The position numbers and the translations under genes are program-made. 64,000 nucleotides of DNA, from positions 19,487,656 through 19,551,655 of the forward strand of contig NC_059348.1 in NCBI RefSeq assembly GCF_019703515.2. Reading direction: 5' to 3'. Shown in pieces: positions 21,720 to 33,000 of the stretch (its first letter is position 1; each line of letters starts with the position of its first letter). The stretch is from Myxocyprinus asiaticus. Its lineage: Eukaryota > Chordata > Actinopteri > Cypriniformes > Catostomidae. The notes under the pieces are model-generated. The model had not been told where the DNA came from. It saw only the letters and a program-made list of their open reading frames with translations, and did not search any database.

Positions 21720-22374
21720 TGTCAGGATCCTGTCACTTTGTCAGTCATGTTTTTAGTGGTGACAGGATCCTGACACTCATGTTCTGTGTTTGTGTTTTCA
21801 TGTTCGGAGCATGGTGTCTGGGTCCTTACTCAGCCAAGTTCGGTTTCTGTTCTGGGTTGGAATCCGGACATTCATGCTCCATGTCTCATCTTGTGTGTTG
21901 TGTGAGTGCACATGGCTGTGTTTGGTCCTTCATCACTATGTGCACTCATGTCTATTTTAGTTTTGTGTGTGAGCACATGGCTTTGTGTTTGTCTGCGATG
22001 TACTTCCCTGACCCCGCCTCCTCGTTACCCTCATCACTCTCCCTCATTTCATCCTTGTTATGTTAATTGTCTTCACCTGTTCCTCATGTGCCCTACCTGT
22101 ATATATTGTGCTTTTTCCTATTGTGTTTGTCGGATCATTTTGTTTCTCATGTTCTTCAGTTGGTGTTCATTGGCTCTGTCTCCCAGTCTGGTTTGTAATC
22201 TTGTCTTTCTGTTTGTTGTTCTTCAAGAGTTTGTCATTGTTTTTTACTTTTCAGTTTTATCAGTTGTTCTCCCCTGTGAGAGTTAGTTTTCCCCTCTTTG
22301 TATTCTTTTATTTAATAAAATCCAAATGTTTTCCTCATCCCTGCAATTGGGTCCTCATTCTTGAATCTGTGACA
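21720..22374 (+). mobile_element. Solo LTR, family A
   Basis: Starts TGTCAGGATCC and ends ATCTGTGACA, with a perfect 5-bp duplication CTATT (21715-21719, 22375-22379). AATAAAA near 22315 is a likely polyadenylation signal close to the 3' end, giving plus orientation. 655 bp, no pol. Open frames inside (21632-22383) are LTR sequence, not genes. Confidence 0.85.
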
Positions 22375-22379
22375 CTATT

Positions 22380-22916
22380 GTGATGTAATATTTAACATAA
22401 CTGACACATTTTATGAACAAAATTGTAAAAATGTTAGGTAATCACTGTCAAAAGACAGGAAAGCACTTTTGTTGGTGTGGTAAGAAATGAAAACTGGAGG
22501 TCATACAACAATTGTCCTATTCACATGGTAATTACCAATAATAATAGTGTCATAAATACATTACAGAGCATATTGATGTGAATAGCTATTGATGTTCATC
22601 TATGTCCCTGGAAATCATTAAGTGGCGAGTCATAGCAGTCTTGTTTGAGAAACTGACGAACAGATGTAAAGCATATCTCACTTGTTTGATTGGCCTCACC
22701 AATATCAATCTTGCTGAATTCTTTAAATGCTTCCACATGCTTAAAATGTCCCGCACAGAGAGTAAAAAAACAGCCTGAAGGTCAAACAGCTTCTGTATAA
22801 ATAAATAAAAAAGAAGCTAGGAAAGTTTGACAGAGATAATTAAACCAAGGCCTGAAGATTAATTTGATCTGAGTGGCCTACTGGACTCCCACTAGATAAG
22901 AATCTCTTGACAGTAG
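22380..22916. other. Intron sequence
   Basis: AT-rich, no exon or repeat ends recognised. Confidence 0.5.
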
Positions 22917-23003
22917 TTCCCTATCTGTCACTCACTCAATGTTGTGTCGATGTAGTGACACTTGGGGTCACTCTTGGGAGCCTGAGACACCTTTGATAAA
23001 AGG

Positions 23004-23064
23004 CCAATGAAAATTGGCGAGTGGTATTTGCATACCACTCCCCCGGACATATGGGTATAAAAGG
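23004..23064 (+). promoter_or_regulatory. DIRS left-terminal promoter
   Basis: CCAATGAAAATTGG (inverted CCAAT pair, 23004-23017), then GTGGTATTTGCATACCAC (23021-23038), a palindrome holding the octamer ATTTGCAT, then TATAAAAGG (23056-23064). Same layout in all four DIRS copies. A transcription start about 25-30 bases downstream (near 23090) is inferred. Confidence 0.75.
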
Positions 23065-23310
23065 AGCTGGTATGCAACCACTCATTCAGATTTTCTCTTC
23101 GGAGCTGAACGGTCGATGTTTACTGAGCTGACTTTTCATTCACCTCTGCTGGATCTGGCGGCGCATTTCAGTGGCTTCTCCCTCCTCTGCACTGGTGCAC
23201 TGCAGAGAACGCCCCTGAGTGCTTCGGCAGAAAAAAGAGAGTATATTTTTCTGAAAGAGTATATTTCTCTAAAAGAGCGGCACACACTGAACATCTTTTT
23301 AAAGACGCAT

Positions 23311-24400
23311 CTTTTTAAAGATGCCTTTCTGTTTGTGAGTTATTCCTGGTTGAGGTCGCTACCTCTCAACTTCTGACGGTCATGATCGCTGTCTTTAGTA
23401 TCTGGGCGCGACCCACGTGGAGACAGCGTTCATGGATGGATCATGTACTCACTGTGAGAACATGACCATGGCAACGTTGCGGTTGCAGCTTGCTTTCGGC
23501 TCCCCGCCTCGGTCCTTCCACCTACGGGTATGAGGCCAGCACGGCTAGCACTGGGGGCGATTTGGGGACCCCAATGGGTCCACCTCCGCTGGGTATCCCC
23601 CCACGGACCTCCCATTCCCCAGCATGCTCGTCTGCCCAGATCGGGCTTCGGGATGAGTCAGCCGGCTCGTCTCATGGCGAGTTCGACCTCTTGTTCGGAG
23701 CCTGCAAAGCTGATGAGCTCTCAAGCGCAGCATCAGAGAGCGGGCTCATCCAGTCGGACGGAGAAGCCTCAGCTGGGCTCCCCCCCTCGGGTACGGTTGC
23801 CCAGTCACAGGCTGATGCGGAATGGAACACTCCGCTCTCCCCTGAACCCTCGCAGCTCGATGATTGGTTCCAGGGCTCACAGTGCTGCTCAAAGCAGCCA
23901 CGCCCCGCTCCAGTCCCTTTCTTCCCGGAAGTGCATGAGAAGCCCTCACTACCCTCGATGGCGGGGCGGCCAGGGGCTATTTGGCGATTCCCCAGGCGGA
24001 TAAGGCGCTCGCGGTTTACCTATGCCCGCAGAGCACCGCCACCTGGCACGGACGCCCAAAACTCCCATCCAAGGCCTGTAGGTTCACGTCGTCCCTGACA
24101 GCCAAAGCCTACAGTGCCACTGGACAAGCTGCCTCCGTCTTGCATGCCATGGCTCTCCTGCAAGTCCACCAAGCCAAGGCGCTAAAGGAACTGCACGAGG
24201 GTAGTTCCGCCCTAGATTTGATGCAGGAGCTGCGCTCGGCGACCTACCTCGCTCTCCGGGTGATGAAGATGTCAGATGACATCCATCTCACGGCTGGCCG
24301 CCAAGAACCCTCGGAAGGCTTCGAAGTGCCCCTGAGATGGGCGACCCAGGGACGACGAAACCCTCCTTGGAGCTGGTAAGCAGACCACTCCATCCCCGGT
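23311..24400 (+). pseudogene. DIRS gag-like gene, degenerate
   Basis: The start near 23311 (DAFLFVSYSWLRSLPL) corresponds to the Cys/His-rich gag start of the 56-kb copy but has lost the Cys residues and is frameshifted. Downstream blocks occur in several frames: TSCSEPAKL/ACKADELSSAASESG, PFFPEVHEKPSLPS, AVYLCPQSTATWHGRPKLPS, TAKAYSATGQAASVLHAMAL and LQVHQAKALKELHEGSS, which match the order in the other copies. A segment between EL.LALRV and the next block is deleted near 24265. No uninterrupted frame. Confidence 0.75.
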
Positions 24401-24799
24401 GGAGGGCAGGGAGGAGAATCTTTTGTTGCTTTTTCATTTAATTTTGCCGCATGCCCAAGTGGTTGCAGTACCCAACAGTTCAGCAAAAGAACAGTTTCCT
24501 CATTCCCTGGGTCACGTACCCGGTGAGCACGGCCATCATCATGACCACCGTCCACCTTTCCATCCTTGCAGGTTTGGCGCTCCAGCGGCGGTCTCCCCGC
24601 CCATGCGTGCCCAGCTGTGGCACAAATCCGCCCCTGATGTGACAATCTCCACGGGTCACGAGGACAGGCCTCTTCCTCCCCCATCCCAGGCTGTTCCGGG
24701 GGTGGTCACAAGGAGCCAGGTAAGTGCTTCGATGTCCCTGAACTCAGCACGGCTCCAACATGGTGTGGCACCTCGGGCTCCGCCCCGCCGTGAGGCCCC

Positions 24800-25680
24800 A
24801 ACTGCCGGTATGTCCGACAAGATTGTCCTCTTGGTCCTCCTTGCTCGGAGCTTGGATGCATGGCTTGTGCTTTCCAATCCGTCGCGATGGCTGATCCAGA
24901 CCGTCCGACTTGGCTATGCAATTCAGTTCGCAGGCATCTGCCCAGGTTCAGCAGAATCCACTTCACCTCGGTGAAGGGCGAGAACGCTGCTACCTTGCGC
25001 GCGGAGATCGCTAGCCTCCTACGGAAGGATGCGATAGAGCCTGTCCCTCCGGCCGAGATGAAGAAGGGGTTTTACAGCCCCTAATTCATTGTACTGGAAA
25101 AAGGCAGTGGGTTGCGGCCAATCTTGTACCTGCAAGTACTGAACCGGGCTTTACACAGACTCCCGTTCAAGATGCTGACGCAAAAATGCATTCTGGCGAG
25201 CGTCCGTCATCAAGATTGGTTCGTGGTGGTAAACCTCAAGGACGCATACTTCCACGTCTCGATTCTACCTCGACACAGACCCTACTTGTGATTTCGAGGG
25301 TCAGGCGAATCAGTACAAGGTCCTCCCTTTCGGTCTGTCCTTGTCCCCTCATGTCTTTACGAAGGTCGCAGAGGCAGCTCTTGCCCCGTTAAGGGAAGTG
25401 GGCATTCGCATTCTCAACTATCTCGATGATTGGCTAATCCTAGCTCACTCTCAGGATATGCTGTGTGCACACAGGGACCTGGTGCTCTCGCACCTCAGCC
25501 GACTAGGGCTTCGGGTCAACTGGGAAAACAGCAAGCTCCTCCCGGTTCAGAGCATATCTTTTCTCGGTTTAGACTCAGTCTTGTTGACGGCGCGCCTCAC
25601 GCATGAGCGCGCACAGTCATTGCTGACCTGTTTGAAAGCATTCAAACAGAAACAGCGGTTCCACTGAAACTCTTTCAGAG
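24800..25680 (+). pseudogene. DIRS reverse transcriptase, broken
   Basis: Family blocks in order: ILLVLLARSLDAWLVLSN region, RAEIASLLRKDAIEPVPP, LHRLPFKMLTQKCILASVRH, VVNLKDAYFHVSILPRHRP, SPHVFTKVAEAALAPL and RILNYLDDWLILAHSQ. The catalytic YLDD is present, but the first catalytic motif reads VNLKDAYF where the 56-kb copy has VDLKDAYF. There is a stop at 25081-25083, another after PRHRPYL, and a frameshift before the YLDD block. It would copy RNA to DNA in an active element. Confidence 0.82.
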
Positions 25681-25724
25681 GCTCCTGGGGCATATGGCAT
25701 CCTCGGCGGTGGCCACTCCGCTCG
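25586..25724 (+). repeat. Inverted duplication inside DIRS, left copy (native)
   Basis: This 139-bp segment at the RT end is repeated in reverse complement at 26221-26361 with about three differences. It is in its normal place here, as shown by alignment with 59060-59200 of the 56-kb copy. Confidence 0.9.
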
Positions 25725-26580
25725 GGTTGATGCATATGAGACCGCTTCAGCACTGGCTTCAGACTCAAGTCCCGAGATGGGCATGGTGCCGCGGGACACA
25801 TCGCATGGCTATCACACCAATCTGTCACCGCCACTTCAGCCCTTGGACCGACCTCACGTTTCTACGGGCAGGCGTTCCCCTAGAGCAGGTCTCCAGGCAT
25901 GTCGTGGTTACAACAGACGCCTCCAAAACGGGCTGGGGCACTGTTTGCAATGGGAATGCAGCCGCCGGCTTATAGACAGGCCTGCAGCTGCATTGGCACA
26001 TCAACTGCCTCGAGTTGCTGGCAATTCTGCTCGCCCTGTGGAGGTTCTGGCCGTTGATCCAGGGCAAGCATGTGTTAGTTTGGACAGACAACACGGCAAC
26101 AGTAGCATATGTCAACTGTCAAGGCGGTCTGCACTCCCGTTGTATGTCACAACTCGCCCGCCATCTCCTCCTCTGGAGTCAGCAGCACCTCAAGTCGCTG
26201 CAAGCCACTCATATCCCGGCCGAGCGGAGTGGCCACCGCTGAGGATGCCATATGCCCCAGGAGCCTCTGAAAGAGTTTCAGTGGAACCGCTGTTTCTGTT
26301 TGAATGCTTTCAAACAGGTCAGCAATGACTGTGCACGCTCATGCGTGAGGCCGCGCCGTCAACACTGCAGTGGACGCGCTGTCATGGCTACCCTCAGGGG
26401 AGAGTGGAGACTCCACCCTCAGGTGGTCCAGCTGATCTGGAGTCGATTCGGACAGGCACATGTAGACCTGTTCGCCTCCCAAGAATCCTCCCACTGCCCA
26501 CTCTGGTACGCCCTGACCGAGGCACCTCTCGGTATAGACGCGCTGGCACACAGCTGGCCCCCTGGACTTTCCCCCAGTGA
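25681..26580 (+). pseudogene. DIRS RNase H and downstream region, broken
   Basis: VVVTTDASKTGWGTVCNG (RNase H first Asp block) lies at about 25905-25960; HVLVWTDNTATVAYVN (DN block) near 26070-26115; a later block reads WRLHPQVVQLIWSRFG and VDLFASQESSHCPLWYAL. Between them, at 26221-26361, sits an inverted copy of 25586-25724 that destroys the reading frame. Confidence 0.8.
26221..26361 (-). repeat. Inverted duplication inside DIRS, right copy (inserted)
   Basis: Reverse complement of 25586-25724. It interrupts the segment between ATHIP and AVDALSWLPSGEW, so it is the inserted copy. It could arise by template switching during reverse transcription. Confidence 0.88.
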
Positions 26581-26849
26581 GCCTACTTGCACAGACCCTG
26601 TGCAATGTCAGGGAGGACGAGGAGCAGGTCATCCTGGTATCACCCTACTGGCCCACCCAGACGTGGTTCTTGGACCTCACGCTCCTCATGACAGCCCCCC
26701 CCCCGGCAAATTCCCCTGAGGAAGGACCTTCTTTCTCAGGGACGGGGCGCCATCTGGCACCCGCGACCAGACCTCTCGAATCTCCATGTCTGGCCCCTGG
26801 ACGGGACACGGAAGAACTAAGTGATCTACCACCCGCGGTGGTAGGCACG

Positions 26850-27820
26850 ATCACTCAAGCTAGGGCCCCCTCTATGAGGCGCCTGTATGCCTTTAAGTGG
26901 CGTCTGTTCGCTAAGTGGTGTTCTTCCCGACGCAAAGACCCCCAGAGATGCACAGTCAGATTGGTGCTTTCCTTCCTGCAGGAGAGGTTGGAAGGGCGGC
27001 TGTCCCCCTCCACCTTGTAGGTGTATGTAACCGCTATAGTGGCACACCACGACACAGTGGACGGTAAGTCCTTAGGGAAGCATGACCTGATCATCAGGTT
27101 CCTGAGAGGTGCCAGGAGGTTGAATCCCTTCAGACCGCACGCACCTCGTTCCCTCATGGGACCTCTCTGTAGTTCTTCAGGGTCTACAGAGAGCCCCCTT
27201 TGAGCCTTTGTAGTCAGCTGAGCTTAAGGTACTCTCCTTGAAGACTGCCCTCCTGACTGCACTCACTTCCATCAAGAGGGTAGGAGACCTGCAAGCGTTC
27301 TCTGTCAGCAAAACATGCCTGGATTTCGGTCCAGGCTATTCTCACGTGATCCTGAGACCCCGACCGGGCTATGTGCCCAAGGTTCCCATGACCCCTTTTA
27401 GGGTCCAGGTGGTGAACCTGCAAGCGCTACCCCAGGAGGAGGCAGACCCAGCCCTGATGTTGCTGTGTCCGGTGCGCGCTTTACGCATCTATTTGGATCG
27501 CACGCAGAGTCTCTGAGTAGCTCTTTGTCTGCTTTGGTGGACAGCAGAAAGGAAGCGCTGTCTCCAAGCAGAGGATCGCCCACTGGCTCATAGATGCTGT
27601 AACTATGGCATATCATGCCCAGGACGTGCCGCCCCCGGTAGGGCTACGGGCCCATTCTACTAGGGGTGTGGCGGCCTCCTGGGCCTTGACCAGGGGCACC
27701 TCTCTAACAGACATTTGCAGAGCAGCAGGCTGGGCAACACCCAACACCTTTGCGAGGTTCTACAATCTCCAGGTGGAACCGGTTTCGTCCCGTGTAGTGG
27801 CATGCAGAAGCAGGTAAGTC
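26850..27820 (+). pseudogene. DIRS tyrosine recombinase, broken
   Basis: Core-binding part: SMRRLYAFKWRLFAKWCSSR. Catalytic part: ALTSIKRVGDLQAFSVS (first Arg), ending RAHSTRGVAASWALTRGTSL (H-x-x-R) and ATPNTFARFYNLQVEP (catalytic Tyr). All four signature residues R, H, R, Y are present, but stops occur after PSTL (27018), after TESPL and after RTQSL, plus a frameshift. In active elements it joins the DNA circle to the genome at a short identical site. Confidence 0.85.
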
Positions 27821-28497
27821 CGGGACAGCTGGCCGGGTGTATCGCTTGTGCATAGCGCCTTTCACCTCCCCTGAGCTGAAGACGTGCGCCGTTAACTCCC
27901 AGTAGTGTTCACAAACTGTGTTCCCTGGTTGATTTCCTCCGAGCCCTGTGGCAGACGAGTTTGCAGAGAGATTCGCTGCCGGCTCAGTACACGTGCTAAC
28001 TAAACCCTGTACTGGGGTAGGTGCTCCGCATGTGGTGGTTTCCCGTAGGTAACCCCATGCGACGTATATCTTCCACTAATTCGTTTCCCTGTTAGCAAAC
28101 TGCATCTTCCTTGGGCAGAGGCCTCCTTGCCCCAGTCACCATGCTTGTAGTAACTCCTCCCCCGTAGGGCTGGACCTACCTTGGGACTCCCCCACATGGC
28201 ATACTTCCGACATAGCTTGGCAAGTCCATATGATGTATTTCCACTTAAATACCCCCCCCCCCCCTCTGGGCGGGGTGTGGTCTCTGCGGTGTCTTCCCCT
28301 TGGGTGGGACACCCACCCAACTAGACCTGGTGGGCCCAGTCGGTTAATCCCCCTTTTTTTAGGGAGTGGGAAAAAAAAGGGAATAAGAGGCCACGACTGG
28401 GCTAGCCCGTCTCTATCATTTGGGTAGTCGACTTGTCCCCAAGGGCCGTTTGACACTCATAACTGTGTTGGGGGAGGTTATGTGTCGGCCTTGTGCA

Positions 28498-28853
28498 CAA
28501 CGTCAAGTGAGTGACAGATAGGGAACATCCTGGTTACTTGTGTAACCTCCGTTCCCTGATGGAGGGAACGAGACGTTGTGTCCCTCCTGCCACAACGCTG
28601 AATTACCCGCTGAAATGACCGGGACCTTGTCTCGGCTCCTCAGCATAAAACCTGAATGAGTGGTTGCATACCAGCTCCTTTTATACCCGTATGTCCGGGG
28701 GAGTGGTATACAAATACCACTCGCCAATTTGCATTGGCCTTTTATCAAAGACCAGAGGTGTCTCGGGCTCCCAAGAGTGACCCCTAGTGTCACTACATCG
28801 ACACAACGTCTCGTTCCCTCCATCAGGGAACGGTGGTTATGCAAGTAACAAGG
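28498..28853 (+). repeat. DIRS internal complementary region and right inverted terminal repeat
   Basis: 28498-28525 is the reverse complement of the element's left end (22917-22944). After three bases, 28529-28582 is the reverse complement of the element's own right end (28800-28853, about four mismatches in 54). 28583-28799 is an inverted copy of the left terminal promoter region (TATA and octamer on the minus strand). This joins both ends inside the element, the hallmark of DIRS. Confidence 0.88.
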
Positions 28854-29225
28854 ACGTTTGTCTTTCTAGCATTTTGTTTCTTTTCTTAATAAGCAAAGGA
28901 TAACTAAGCAGACTCAAGCAAATAAGAAAAGAACATCAAATATATAATATATAAAAATTTTCCATTATATTCGACACATAGATACATTTGGTTAAGTAAC
29001 CTAAAATGTGCTTCATGTGATCTAAATCAACTGGTTTTATTCATTCAAATATATATATATATATTTTGTTGTAACTGAATCAACGTGACTACAGTTCAGG
29101 GTCAAATCATGTAGAATTAGCTCCTTTAGGCATGAACTGCACATTTTCACTTTTAACAGTGTAAAAATGTTTCTTGCTGATTAATTAATGCATAGCAGAG
29201 GAATTTCAGAGTTACTTTAGCAATA

Positions 29226-29228
<3 letters not shown>

Positions 29229-29270
<42 letters not shown>
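29229..29270. repeat. (TA)n microsatellite
   Basis: About 21 uninterrupted TA units. Confidence 0.97.
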
Positions 29271-29275
<5 letters not shown>

Positions 29276-31152
29276 GCAAACTTCTATGATACTATAGTTC
29301 CATCAGCCTTAATGCCCTTCTCTGTCCAGATGACCTGGGAAAAAGTAACAAACATTACTGCATGTTTCCATCCTATTCAAGAAAACTGGCAAAAAAAAAA
29401 AAAAAAACTACATTTCATCAGGCCCTGTCTTTAATAATACTGCCAGTGCATGGTGACAAGATGGTAGTGCTGATGGACGGCAGAGGCTGAATTTATCTAG
29501 AGATTAGAGAGTTGTAGCCTGCAGCATTTCCCGTGTCGGAATAATGACAGGAACATGGCCACTTGACCAATTTCAGAAAATAACACAGTGTAGAAGTCAC
29601 CACTGCAGAAGGTTAATGTATCTTAATTCATGGGCTGCACTGAAGCTGTTTTCTAACCACATACATGTGGTCTCGGCAGAAGCCATGTTGTGGGCACTGC
29701 TAGGCCTTGACTTACTGAAATGATATGGACATATCCTAGCTCTGACATCAGTGAAATTACACTGAGCTGGTAAAACAGTCTCTGTCTTATTATAAATTAC
29801 ACGGATTTTTGAGTTTTGGAAGCTGTTTTGTTAGGATTGACTAAGGAACATGGTAATTCTAATGTTGTTTTCCAGAGTCTGTAACATGGCAGAGCAGTTT
29901 AGACAAGGACCAATGGATCTCAGCCTAAAAAAAACATTTCAAACAGAGAAACCTCTGAGTCTGTCTGGAAGTAACATGACACAAAACTAGATGACAACCA
30001 ACTTCATCAGGATGCCCAACTACAATACTGTACATCATATTTGTTCATCAGTATTAAACTCTATTTAACCCTTCTGCTATGTTTAAAAATAATGACACCT
30101 GTGATGTTCGAGTCACAAATGATCTGTATAGAGTTCAATTGATTTTCAGTAAATTTACAGCACACTTATTTATAAATTATGAACATGAAAATTGGCATAG
30201 GCTTACATGTTTTCACACTGAATAAAGGCTTCTATGGAAGCATTTTAATTGGAAAGAGCACCACCTAATTGTGAGCTGTGGTACTACATATGTTCAATAG
30301 ATATACAGTAAATCTTTAGCTTTACTGTAAGGATTTACAGTACTTAAAATAAGCTTTATATTACTTACATATTTAATTAATCTGAAAGAAAAACATAATC
30401 AACTTGTTGAGGAGTAATGAGGACATTTTAGGTGGTCCTCACTAATAAAAAAGGCCAATAAATCAGCCAAATCATAACATGCTTTAAATCTACTGATGTG
30501 CACAGGTTTCTGTGAGGGTTAGGTTTAGGGGTAGGGTTAGGAGATAGAAAACATCATTAGCCTGCTATGAAATCAATGGAAGACTATGAGATGTCCTCAC
30601 TGATATAGTGAAACAAACTTGTGTGTGTGTGTGTGTGTGTGTGTGTGAGTACTACACACAGTTTTGGCAGTATGTGCAGTTCTGTGTATAATATCTGCAA
30701 ATATTTACTCTATAAAGCTGTGCGTATCATATTTCATAAATTATTTTCTAAAAACTCTACATCATCAACATTATAAATATTTAGCTGAAACACTGTTGTA
30801 TGCGATGTATTAGATGTCTACTGCCTCCCGGTTTCTGTTTCTGCACTTCTGGAAGTAGAAGACCTTGAAAAATGGTCGCCTAAAATGATTGCCTTCATAT
30901 TTTTATGCACATGTTTTTTTAAGGTAAAATCTTCGCTGATTTTGATAAATTAAAAGTAGCAATAATATTTATCAACTCTTTAAGAGAGAGAGAGAGAGAG
31001 AGAGATCTTGTGATACCCTTCACTCAAGAGAAACTTACCAGCTGCAATGAAAACCAGCATTATTTACCCCCGGTTCAGATTTGACCCGAACATAATATGT
31101 GTAGGCAAAAAGTTTGACATTCCATAGATATAAACAAATACAATAAAATAAA

Positions 31153-31157
<5 letters not shown>

Positions 31158-31204
<47 letters not shown>
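31158..31204. repeat. (TA)n microsatellite
   Basis: About 23 uninterrupted AT/TA units. Confidence 0.97.
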
Positions 31205-31206
<2 letters not shown>

Positions 31207-31842
31207 CATATTAATATTGTCAATGTTGAGGATAAACCAAAAGTATTTTGACCCAATTTAAGATTAAGTCTATTTTTTCACTGTTTTTAACTCTTAAACG
31301 GCTCAAAAATGACCTGACCATAACAGGAGGGTTAACCCTTGTGCTGTGTTCCTCATGACCGACCAACTAAGATTATTTATAAATCTCCCATATTGCATAC
31401 ATGTATATTATCACAAGATATTGTATTAGATCCTTTTATAAACTTCTTTTTTTATTAATTATGACTTTTGAGTTTTGTACTCCTTTTTTAAACACACACA
31501 CACACACACACATACATATATATTTAATAATAATAATTTTTATTTATTTTTTTGATAGAAGGATTCATTCAGCTGAGCTTATACTGGGCCAGTAGGGGGC
31601 ATATTTAATGATAATTATAATTTAATAATAATAATAATAATTCCAGTGGGTTTACTGGGTTTAAGTTTACATACACTAAATTACCTGTGCCTTTAAGCAG
31701 CTTGGAAAATTCCAGAAAATGATGTCAAGCCTTTAGACAATTAGCCAGTTAGCTTCTGACAGGAGGTGTACTGAATTGGATGTGTAACTGTGGATGTATT
31801 TTAAGGCCTACCTTCAAACTCAGTGCCTCTTTGCTTGACATC

Positions 31843-32774
31843 ATGGGAAAATCAAAAGAAATCAGCCAAGACCTCAGAAAAAAAATTGTGGACCTCCACA
31901 AGTCTGGTTCATCCTTGGGAGCAATTTCCAAATGCCTGAAGGTACCACTTTCATCTGTACAAACAATAGTATGCAAGTATAAACACCATGGGACCATGCA
32001 GCCATCATACCGCTCAGGAAGGAGATGCATTCTGTCTCCTAGATATGAACATAGTTGGTGCAAAAGTGCAAATCAATCCCAGAACAACAGCAAAAGACCT
32101 TGTGTAGATGCTGGAGGAAACCGGTAGACAAGTGTCTATATCCACAGAAAAAAGAGTCCTATATCAACATAACCTGAAAGGCTGCTCAGCAAGGAAGGAG
32201 ACACTGCTCCAAAACTGCCATAAAAAAGCCAAGTTTGCAAGTGCACATGGGGACAAATTTTTACATTTTGGAGAAATGTCCTCTGGTCTGATGAAACAAA
32301 AATTTAACTGTTTGGCCATAATGACCGTCGTTATGTTTGGAGGAAAAAGGGTGAGGCTTGCAAGCCGAAGAACACCATCCCAACTGTGAAGCATGGAGGT
32401 GGCAGCATCATGTTGTGGGGTTCTTTGCTGCAGGATGTACTGGTGAACTTCACAAAATAGATGGCATCACGAGGAAGGAAATTTATGTGGATATATTGAA
32501 GCAACATCTCAAGACATCAGCCAGGAAATTAAAGCTTGGTCGCAAATGGGTCTTCCAAATGGACAATGACCCCAAGCATACCTCCAAAGTTGTGGCAAAA
32601 TGGCTTAAGGACAACAAAGTCAAGGTATTGGAGTGGCCATCACAAAGCCCTGACTTCAATCCGATAGAAAATTTGTTGGCAGAAATGAAAAAGCGTGTGC
32701 GAGCATGGAGGCCTACAAACCTGACTCCAGTTCTGTCAGGAGGAATGGGCCAAAATTCCAGCAACTTATTGTGA
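31843..32774 (+). pseudogene. Tc1 transposase, frameshifted
   Basis: Starts MGKSKEISQDLRKKIVDLHK (paired-like DNA-binding domain), continues SGSSLGAISKCLKVPLSSVQ and HHGTMQPSYRSGR, then shifts frame several times. The DDE residues appear in separate frames: SGLMKQK region (first Asp block WSDET shifted), [19 protein letters not shown] (second Asp) and SPDFNPIENLLAEMKK (Glu). The usual length is about 340 residues; no frame here is longer than 140. Confidence 0.85.
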
Positions 32775-32832
32775 GAAGCTTGTGGAAGGCTACCCAAAAT
32801 GTTTGACCCAAGTTAAACAATTTAAAGGCAAT

Positions 32833-33000
32833 TGTAACAGGAGCCAGCTGATAGATAGCTGTGCAATGTGTATAAACCTCACTCTCCTGACCTCAAGAGG
32901 TGCACTAGCGACTGATGCTAGGGGCTGTAGCCTTTAGCCTCCTTGTTAGCGCACCCACCTCCCTTGCTGGAGATACCGGTTTGAGTCCCGTACGTCACTC
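32833..33000 (+). repeat. tRNA-like (SINE-type) insertion in Tc1
   Basis: Absent from the equivalent place in the Tc1 at 60093-61708 (near 60340), so it is an insertion of about 168 bp; both joints carry AAT/CAAT. Near the right end, tagcctccttgttagcgc resembles a pol III A box and ggtttgagtccc a B box, about 35 bases apart. The first 100 bp are not tRNA-like. It is too divergent and badly placed to be a working tRNA gene. Confidence 0.6.

Larger units (their letters stand above)
22917..28853 (+). mobile_element. DIRS-type tyrosine-recombinase retrotransposon, full length but broken
   Basis: Order: left terminal repeat with promoter (22917-23110), gag remnant, reverse transcriptase, RNase H, tyrosine recombinase, internal complementary region (28498-28582) and inverted right terminal repeat (28583-28853). 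DIRS elements use a tyrosine recombinase instead of a DDE integrase, and insert without target duplication; none is seen here. About 5.9 kb matches known fish DIRS lengths. Many stops and frameshifts and a 140-bp inverted duplication make it inactive. Three other copies lie at 8064-10993, 37122-37595 and 56322-59527. Confidence 0.9.
28854..31639. other. Intron sequence with microsatellites
   Basis: No genes recognised. Contains (TA)n at 29048-29062, 29229-29270 and 31158-31204, (GT)n at 30620-30648, (GA)n at 30984-31004, a (CA)n near 31493-31511, and G-rich telomere-like words at 30516-30542 that belong to a common fish dispersed repeat. Confidence 0.6.

Noticed and set aside
21632..22383. 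Cys/Ser-rich plus-strand frames as genes
   Set aside because: They are the T-rich sequence of a solo LTR bounded by a perfect target duplication.
29287..29333. Possible terminal exon on the minus strand (VIWTEKGIKADGTIVS after a good acceptor tttttcccag)
   Set aside because: MPP exon phases are already complete without it and no family match is recognised; too short to support.
32940..33000. Functional tRNA gene
   Set aside because: Only A- and B-box likeness; no full cloverleaf seen and it lies within an insertion in a dead Tc1.
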